Positions 56,575 to 64,000 of a stretch of DNA of 64,000 nt are shown here, in pieces. Every line of letters begins with the position of its first letter. The stretch's first letter is position 1. The translations under genes were made by a program, and so were the position numbers. The DNA comes from Acorus gramineus (Eukaryota; Streptophyta; Magnoliopsida; Acorales; Acoraceae). The notes beneath the pieces are model-generated. The model made no database searches, was not told the origin of the DNA, and saw nothing but the letters and a program-made list of their open reading frames with translations. The stretch lies in the NCBI GenBank assembly GCA_030737835.1, contig JAUJYN010000029.1:1352871-1416870 (forward strand), in the 5' to 3' direction.

Positions 56575-58897
56575 ATGTCGATGGATATTGCTCAGAGGTT
56601 GAGGTCCTCCTTATTCATCCCTGATTCCATCACTATTACACCCACTACAGAGAAGTTTTTTGATCTCATAAAGCATCAGAACCTTGATGCGCTTTACATG
56701 TATCCTTCTCAGATGCTGAGAAGTTCCCTTTCTCTTCCTCTCCCCCAACTCGTCAAGGATTTCATATGTCGGTTTAATCTTCACCCGACAAAATGTTCTC
56801 CTAACCTGTTGAGGGTTCTGATGTGCGTTGTCACCATCAATTGTTCGCTGCACCTCAATCTCGAGGTAGACGACATCTACCACCTATATGATCTAAGGAA
56901 AGCAGAGCATGCTTTCTATCGTGGAGAAGCTTCCTTTCTCTGACAGTGGGTGGAGAAAGGAGTGTCTCATGCAGCTTACCGGTCCTTGGGAATTTTTGAC
57001 GTACAGACCGCATGGTGGGCCGAAGGTGCCCCGTTGTCTTCGTCTGATGAAATTGGGTAAGCATAAAAGCAGCTGTCCTTTTACACCTTTCCCTTCACCA
57101 TCATGGCTAATGAACTTTATCTTTTCTTGTCAGATGACTCTGAGCGATTGACCCTAGATCCTTCGGTGGTGAAGATCGATAAGATCGCTCATGCCCAAGA
57201 AATGGAGGAAAAAGATTTTCACAAAATCCTTAATCGCCCAGCTCCAAGGACCGCTGGTTCCACTTCGATGGCTGCTGGCACATCATCGAAGTCTGGCATG
57301 CCTTCTGCCTCTTCTCTTGTTATAAATGAGGAGGTGGCCGGACAACTCGTGACCCTGAAGGCCAAGTCTGCCTGCGCTTTGAAGAAAATGCCTAGATTGC
57401 CGCTCCCCTTGAAACGTAGGTCCAAACTTTCTCGCCCGTCGAGAACAGTCAAAGAGGTTGACGTAGGAGAAGGGGCAGCTACCCTGTCTGGCATACCCCT
57501 GAATTCCCCTTCTGGGGGCCTAGGCAATCTGCTCGTGAGCGCTGTTGGTGAACATGGATCAGAGTCCGTTCTGGCTTCTGTTAGAAAAGGATGTCTACCA
57601 AGTCCTACTATTAGCTCATCGCTAGATGCGGTAGTAGTTCCCTCTTCTCCAGAAGTCGAAGTGATTGAGGCCTTAAGTCCTGCCATCTAGATAGTCAACT
57701 TGACTTGTGCTGAGTTGTCATCAGCCAAGGCGGTAGAGACCGCACCTCCTTCGGTTGCTACACCTAGGATGATCCCACTCGCGGCGATGGGGGTTACACC
57801 CCATCTAGTGATTTTGCCAGAGGTGCCTTCAGCCATTGTAGTAGAGAACATATTCCCCATCGAGTTTTCTTCGGAGACGTCCCCAGTCGTCTCTACTGGG
57901 ATCATTTCTCCGTTTCCTGCTCGCCCGGGTGTATTCCTCGCCCAAGTGTCAGAGGCATCTCCTGCCATGGCAGCTGATGTTCCTCGCTCGGCCCCCGTAG
58001 TGGCTCCTTCAATCACAGCTGCTAGTGCTTCCTCTATGAAGACTCCTGCAACAGTGACGCCAACTCGTGCTCCTTCTGGCGATCCTTTGGATGGGCGTGT
58101 TAACAAGGAAATTGCATGTGCCCAACTCAGCGGTTGGCTTCTCGAAGACGACTTGGAATGTGCTTGCCAGGTTACAACTGAGGCGCTCTCTACTCGGATT
58201 GGTTGGAGCATTTACAATGTAAGCTGCTCAACCCCCCTTTTATTTTTACATTCCTTTCTCAGAGTCCTGATGATTATTTTTTTAGAACTCCGTTCTTCTT
58301 CAAGCCCTCAGTGAGCGAGAGCATGGTGCAAGGAAGGCTGAATGCCTTTTGAAGGTACCGCAGGAGCTTGCCCATCGCAGAGAAGCGCAACTGAGGGTTG
58401 TTGAGGAGCAAACTACAATTGTGAATCGGGCTCGCCTTGCTATGGAACATGTTGAATCTTCTGCCCGTCGTGAGTTGGCCACTGTCCAAGCTCGCGCCGG
58501 GGCTGCTGAGGAGCAAGTGAGAGAGCTTCTTGACTTGAAACTTTCTCAATCTTTTGACCAGGCCAAGCTTTCCTTGCGAGCAAAAAATGCAGAGAAGCGT
58601 GTTGTGCCTCTGACTTAGGAATCACGAGATCAACAAGCTGGTATTTACGGCCTTCGAGCTGATGTTGCTCAAGCTTATGAAGACGGTTTGATGAAGGGTC
58701 GAGATGAAGCCTTCGCGAAGGTGAAAGATCAGATGCAGGAGATTTCAGATTCTTTGACGATATGTGCCGACAAGAAATACAATCGTGGATACTGTCAAGG
58801 ATATGAAGATAGATCCAACAATGTCTCCCCTCACATCGCTAGTGCTCTTTCTCCTGGTTCAGGATCTGATCCCGATGATGGGTCTCAGAATGACTAA
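56575..58897 (+). pseudogene. T2 antisense ORF 2, paralogue of ORF 1, two introns
   Basis: It starts at ATG 56575 (or 56581). The N-terminal domain has LSLPLPQLVKDFICRFNLHP, PNLLRVLMCVV and EVDDIYHLYDL, the same pattern as ORF 1. The frame shifts near 56,910 into SGWRKECLMQLTGPWEFLTY. Candidate introns are 57057-57133 (77 bp, GGTAAGC to TTGTCAG) and 58219-58285 (67 bp, TGTAAGC to TTTTTTAG); removing each one brings the two neighbouring reading frames into phase. Exon 2 is Ser/Thr/Pro/Val-rich and has an in-frame stop at 57688-57690. Exon 3 is a long coiled-coil-like helix (LAHRREAQLRVVEEQ...) with one stop at 58616-58618 and an acidic end (SGSDPDDGSQND). Probably a gag-like or DNA-binding helper; function unknown. 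Confidence 0.75.
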
Positions 58898-59421
58898 CAT
58901 TTTGTAAAGACAATGTTTTCTTTCACGACTTGTCTTTTCAATGCCTGTTTGTTTGTTCGTTAGTCTGTATGATGTGTATGCTTGTGGATGGAGTGCTATT
59001 TGCTAGGATAATATGGGCGCGCCCCTTTAGAATTTAAGCCCATTTAATGAACTAATTCTGTTTATCCTCTCATCGTGACCTTCAGAGGTTGGTCGTAGAG
59101 CCTTTACCCTTTGAGACCCTAGTGGGCATAGGGGAAGCTTGTACTTCCTAACAACTTCATCTTGTGAGTGTAACCTATCCGTTCCACAATTTTATGCCTT
59201 TTACTCGAGTGCTTAATCGATGGATGGGGCATCCCCAGTGCGACCTCTTTCATGAAGAGTGCTAATCCAATCGACCTGAACAGGGCTTATTCGCGACCAC
59301 TTTTTCTTAGAGTGATTTTCTAAACCAAGTTCATGCGCGACCTCAGACGGGCTTTCATTCACATACAATATTCATGGCGAGATGAATAAAAACTAAGCGA
59401 ACAACTTTCATTTCAAAAGTA
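58898..59421. other. Spacer between antisense ORF 2 and the integrase end of T2
   Basis: No gene seen. It may contain the transcript ends of both convergent units. Short fragments such as GCGCGCCCC (59018-59026) and GCGACCTC occur without clear repeat structure. Confidence 0.5.
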
Positions 59422-59598
59422 CTACTTTTTCAAATGCATTACATTGCGTGGTCTAATAAGTGCCTCTCCATTCATTCGTTCTAAATAGTAAGCCCCTTTT
59501 GGACCCAACCCAGCGACTTTATACGGTCCCTCCCAACTGGTCCGAGCTTACCATCAAATCATTTTTGGGATTCAGGGAATACCTCTTGTAAGACCAGG
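59422..59598 (-). pseudogene. T2 integrase C-terminus
   Basis: On the minus strand, from about 59546 down to a TAG at 59424-59422, one frame reads SWEGPYKVAGLGPKGAYYLE and then RMNGEALIRPRNVMHLKK before the stop. This is the standard C-terminal tail of Tat integrase (WEGPYxV...GAYxL...PRxWNxxHLKxYY). Upstream (59546-59598) the frame is disturbed. It is truncated by A3 at 59599. It fixes the pol direction of T2 as minus. Confidence 0.85.
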
Positions 59599-62500
59599 TG
59601 TTGTGCCTGTGTCACTTGGAGTGCTCTGTTTGAAAATTTGGGTACATAATTTTTTTCCTTGAAGTTATGTATTTCCAATTTGGTATTTGGATTTGATTTT
59701 GTTAAAATCCAAGATGAAGAGGTTTAAATATGAGTTTACTATGAGATGTCCAGTTTTGAGTTAGCTTTCGTACAAAAGTGGAATTAGATCAACTGGATTC
59801 TTGTAGTAAAAGTTATGGGTATTTTTCCAAGTATACCCCGGGGATGGAAATTCTGGCAGCAGCCCTGCTCTATGTTTAGCTCTAATTTCGGAATAGCTGG
59901 AGAGATTATTTGATCTTGGCATGAACATGAAAGTTGTAGATAATCTTCTTGGCTTTCCAACGGACTTAGAATTGTGCAATTCGGAGCTATATTGAGGGCC
60001 CCCGAACCTCCCCCTTTCTTTTCCCCTTCTAAGGTGAGCCCTTCCTCTTCTTTTCTTGGTTTTCATGGCTTAAGGGGCTGTTGGGGAAGTCTTGCATGCT
60101 ATGTGTCACGCCCCAAGCGTCCCCGAGACGTGGCAAAATAAATATAATATCAGCTATCAATACCTGAGGTCAATAAAGACTCCAACAACAATACACAAGG
60201 AGGCAAAGCAAGATAATGATAACTGACTGAAAAGCGGAAGCATAATATATAACAATGCCTGTAAATCAAAAACATTATTACAGACCCGAATACACAATCA
60301 ATGTCCTGTGAAAGCCAAGTCTAGACCAAAGAAAATACAACCTGTGCCACATGCACGATTTACAAGGCATAAATGACTCTAGGAATGACAGCCTCGCACT
60401 CGCCACCCGCCGGCAGAACGCTCCACACCCATAAGACCACGCCACAGGAAGCTCCAGCTCCACGCCCAACACTACCCCTGAAAAGAAACAGTATGCGAGG
60501 GGTGAGCTACAAGCTCAGTGAGTGGCTGGAAACCAATCACCATTCTACAGTTCAACACATAATCAATTTCCTTTCAAGGAAAACATGGGTAGAAACCCAA
60601 TGGATCACTGGGTCACGCGGCGGCGCGACCAACCTCACCCCCACCCTCACTCCCGGAGGGAGTCTTTTGGGACTTATGGGGAGAGACCATACCGTCGGTC
60701 GAAGAGACCCGGATTTACTGGTCTAGAGACCATACCGTCGGTCGAAGAGACCCAGATTTACTGGTCTACTCAAACTACTGGATCATCTACATCTAGATAA
60801 TCGCCCAACGATGTCCTTCAACATCGATCACGAGACCGGACCCAACAACTATGGGAACGGTCGAACAATGAATGGGTCACGAGGCGACGTGTCTTCGCCT
60901 CATCCACACCCTCACTCCTGAAAGGAGACATCTTGGGACTTTGGGAGAGACTTAGACTGCTCTACACCCCTGGTCCACCGGTAGCCTCTCCCACCCTCGT
61001 GGCCTCCGCCTAGTCCTCTGACAGGTATAGCCAATGCCGGGGAGTTCCTACATCGGTTCTAACGAAGGGGAGAACGATTCCACGCTCGCGACATCATTCA
61101 TTAACCCTCTCCCGGGTAGTATCTACAACCCGATCTCCTCAACTCACCGCTCTACACCCTTGGTCCACCGGTAGCCTCTCCCACCCTCGTGGCCTCCGCC
61201 TAGTCTTCTGACAGTTATACCCAACGCCGGGGAGTTCCTACATCGGATCCAACGAAGGGGAGAACGATCCCATGTTCGCAAAGCGAAACCCAATGAAAAA
61301 CAACCACTCTCGATACTCGCTTATCGAGATATCACACACATGCATAACAACAACCAACACACTCATATTAACCTCAAAGTAGTCGCAGTCCCTAAACGGG
61401 AGTAACTACACAAGCTAGTGGGTCGTAACATTGCCGACCCACCCCACCCTCACCCTCACCCTTTAGGGGGTGACATGGGCCTTTTGGGACTGACTAGACT
61501 GCTATTCACCCTAGCCCCACCGGGTAGCCTCTCCAATTAAGGACAAGATTACTAAACATGCATAGGCCGCTATACATGATATAAGGGTGCGTATCCCTAG
61601 CATTAAAAGTCTAAGGTGGCATGGATATATCATAATAATCAGGCATGCACAGGTGCCTACATAATTTAGCTAGGGTCCCCCATCGATGCGCGACGCGCAT
61701 CTCTGCGGGTCGAGCGCATCCCTAGAGAGAGCGGGGGGGGGGGGGGGGGATTGGAATCAAACCACTCACCTTACCACCCGAGACCTCGCGCATCCCATCC
61801 GACGAGATCTGCAAGGAAGGGGCATCCAATTTGATGAGAAACAACATAATTTACACAAAGAAATCATTTGAAATACCCATTACTCGGACAAGCATGCATA
61901 CGGGCTCGCACGGATGCGAGCACGCACGTACGCACGCGAGTCCGAGTGCCCCGACACCTACCCGAACCCTCGGGCAGCCACACGCATGGCCCCCCGCACG
62001 TGCACGCACGAATGCGCACGCACGCCCGCACGCACCCCAACACCATCGGCGCACTGCCACACGCCTGCCCGCGGGCCCAGACGCGCTGCCGCACGCACGC
62101 GCACGCTCGCGCACGCCCACGCGCACTGCGCGTCTAGCCCGCGCCCCTCGCGCAGCACCCCGCACACTGCGCGTCTAGCCCGCGCCCCTCGCGCAGCACC
62201 CCGCGCACGCCCCAGCATGCGCACGCACGCCCCAGCACGCGCACGCACGCACGCGTGCGCACTGGTCCCCTGCTCCGCGCCCAGGTGCATGCCCAGGCGC
62301 CCTGCACCGCGCGCGTGCACGCTAGCGCGCACGCCCGCGTGCACTCACGCGCACCCCCGCGCGCAACCCTGCTCGCGCCAGCACCCGCGCGCACTCGCGC
62401 GCACGCGCCCGAGCGCGTCTGGGCGCCCTCCAGCGCCTGCACCCGCGCCTGCGCGCGCACGCGCGCAGACTGCGCCCAGCGCTCGCCCAGCCCCTCCTAA

Positions 62501-64000
62501 CCCCATTTTAACCCTTCCCAACCCCTCACACACACCCTAACACATCTACCCAACATGCATGACCCTCCCAACCAACCCTAAGCCATAAAAATCAAGAAAA
62601 GGAGGGGAAAGGCTCACCTTTGGAGGGGAAATGAAAGGGGGAGGCTCAGGGGCATTCGACGCACCCGCAACCACCTCAACCGCCACCACCACTACCACCA
62701 CCTCCTCAGCCTCTCCTCAGCCTCCTCTTCAGCTGAAAATCAGGGGGGAAGGATCATGAGGGGGAGCTTGAGAGGAGAGAAGACAAGCAACCACAACACA
62801 AAACTCACTATCACTTCCTCCTCCACCAACTCCTTCTCTTTGGGACAATAAACCAAGCACTTGGTGGGGGGTTTGAAAAGAGAGAAGGAGAGCAAATGTG
62901 AAGTCGTGGGAGTGAGATGGGAGAGAGAGAGAGAGAGAAGATATTTATCACAAATATCTAAGGAGGGAAAAGACCTAGACGCCCTTTGACTAGAAATTCT
63001 GCGCAAGCTTCACTAGAAAAGACGTAACTTCTTGGATATAGCTGCGAATTACACGATTCCAAGTCCGATGGAAAGCTAAGAAGATTATCTACAACTTTCA
63101 TGTTCATGCCAAGATCAAATAATCCCTCTAGCTATTCCGAAATTAGAGCTAAACATAGAACAGGGCTGCTGCCAGAATTTCCCTCCCCAGGGTATACTTG
63201 GAAAAATACCCATAACTTTTACTACAAGAATCCAGTTGATCTAATTCCACTTCTGTACGAAAGCTAACTCAAAACTGGACATCTCATAGTAAACTCATAT
63301 TTAAACCTCTTCATCTTGGATTTTAACAAAATCAAATCCAAATACCAAAATCAGGAATACATAACTTCTAGGAAAAAAATTATGTACCCAAATTTTCAAA
63401 CAGAGCGCTCCAAATGACACAGGCACAACACTATGCATATGTGTTAGGGTGTGTGTGAGGGGTTGGGAAGGGTTAAAATGGGGTTAGGGTGTGTGAGGGG
63501 TTGGGGAGGGTTAAAATGAGGTTGGGTTGGCTGGGCGCGCGTTTCAGGTCGTCTGCGAGCGTGCGCGCGCAGGAAGGCGCTAGCGGGCACGCAGACGCGC
63601 GCGGGTGCTGGCGTGAGTAGGGGCGCGCGCGAGCGTGCGCGCGCGCGGGGCAGTGCGCCTGGGTGCGGGGCTGGGGACCAATGCGAGCGCGCGCGTGCGT
63701 GCGCGTGCTGGGGCGTGCGCGAGGTGCTGCGTGGGGGGGGGGGGGCGCAGTGTGCGCGGGTACGCGCTGGGCTGGACGCGGGCGCAGGCGCGCGGCAGTG
63801 CGCCAATGGTGCTGGGGTGCGTGCATGCGTGCGTGCGCATGCGGGTGGCCATGCGTTCGGGTAGGTGTCGGGGCACTCGGACTCGCGTGCGTATGTGCGT
63901 GCTTGCATGCGTGCAAGTCCGTATGCATGCTTGTCCGAGTATTGGGTATTTCTAATAATTTCTATGTGTAAATTGTGTTGTTTCTCACCAGTTGGATGCC
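59599..64000 (+). mobile_element. A3: family A LTR, continuing beyond the window, split by S4
   Basis: It starts TGTTGTGCCTGTGTCACTTGG at 59599 within T2 integrase and resumes after S4 at 63436 with CATATGTGTTAGGGTGTG, exactly as the A2 LTR continues after GCATGCTATG. It lacks ~500 bp of the leader present in A2, jumping at about 59998 from GCTATATTGAGG to a CCCCTTTC-rich donor region. The GC-rich island (63530-63920) carries a run of 13 or more G near 63727. The window ends before its acceptor site. The far end and the nature of the element (solo or full) cannot be seen. Confidence 0.85.
60104..63430 (-). mobile_element. S4: family A solo LTR, minus orientation, TSD CTATG
   Basis: 3,327 bp reading TGTCACGCCCC...GGCACAACA on the plus strand, so the sense LTR starts TGTTGTGCCTG. 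It is flanked by perfect CTATG copies (60099-60103 and 63431-63435). It is inserted head-against-head into an LTR of its own family. It contains the antisense GC-rich island (61900-62480), a run of about 18 G at 61732-61750 next to the sense acceptor region (CTGCAAG near 61811), duplicated module blocks (60960-61060, 61140-61260), and no PBS, PPT or coding domain. Confidence 0.92.

Larger units (their letters stand above)
43852..59598 (-). mobile_element. T2: Tat-lineage element, minus strand, 3' part, with antisense ORFs
   Basis: On the plus strand the order is 3' LTR (43852-44574), PPT complement, antisense ORF 1 (44949 onwards, split by A2), spacer, antisense ORF 2 (56575-58897), spacer, then the C-terminal end of integrase on the minus strand (59549-59422), cut at 59599 by A3. 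Pol is minus strand and the LTR is on the left, so the two plus-strand genes lie between pol and the 3' LTR in antisense. Some Tat-lineage elements are known to carry extra ORFs in this position. The 5' part would be to the right, outside the window. Confidence 0.8.

Noticed and set aside
1..64000. Integrated viral sequence (pararetrovirus or similar).
   Set aside because: All polymerase-like regions carry gypsy-type gag, integrase or chromodomain context and LTRs. I saw no movement-protein or coat-protein-like frame.

Overview
The window is plant nuclear DNA, almost certainly from an angiosperm. It is a heterochromatin-like pile of nested Ty3/gypsy LTR retrotransposons around one recognisable host gene, an 11-exon trehalose-6-phosphate phosphatase (TPP) gene at 40.27-42.44 kb. 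Evidence for a plant: Tekay-type and Tat-type gypsy domains, tRNA-iMet and TGGCGCC-type primer sites, GT-AG introns, a plant-type TPP and a LINE remnant. I see no prokaryotic genes, rRNA, tRNA or CRISPR array. The species cannot be named from this sequence.

Layout. Labels are local to this answer. 1-6240: long LTR (A0) of a dominant family 'A', split by a foreign solo LTR (S1, 3100-5688). 6241-8773 and 38344-39685: two pieces of one minus-strand Tat element (T1: RT, PR and gag; gag start, PBS and 5' LTR). They are separated by element A1 (8774-38343, site copies TGAGC/TGAGT). A1 has itself received a Tekay element (E1, 12383-19553), a rearranged Tekay copy forming a giant inverted repeat (E2, 19831-26372, site copies TTGCG/TTGTG), a minus solo LTR (S2, 30875-33935) and a plus solo LTR (S3, 34131-37128, TSD GGTAC). 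T1 lies in a LINE ORF2 remnant (39686-40000). Next come TPP and an AT-rich spacer. From 43852 to 59598 is a second minus-strand Tat element (T2): a 3' LTR, two related spliced-looking antisense ORFs, and the integrase C-terminus. A complete A element (A2, 45692-55377, TSD GATCG) sits in the first antisense ORF. At 59599 another A LTR (A3) begins; it carries an antisense solo LTR of its own family (S4, 60104-63430, TSD CTATG) and runs off the window.

How the parts relate. Family A copies have 3.4-3.6 kb LTRs, an intact PBS and PPT, and clean target duplications. Their short interior (~2.7 kb in A2) is a decayed Tekay pol remnant, and A1 and A2 share the same damage. They therefore look like a non-autonomous family mobilised in trans by Tekay elements such as E1, which share its LTR termini, PBS and PPT. 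Most LTRs share a layout: a conserved GT-AG intron-like segment (often holding a CpG-rich alternating purine/pyrimidine island), then repeated ~95 bp modules, then a conserved hairpin. The points most worth a second look are the E2 and S2/S3 inverted repeats, the LTR introns, the duplicated T2 antisense genes, and the TPP gene, which has one frameshift plus a DxDGT-to-DxDET change.
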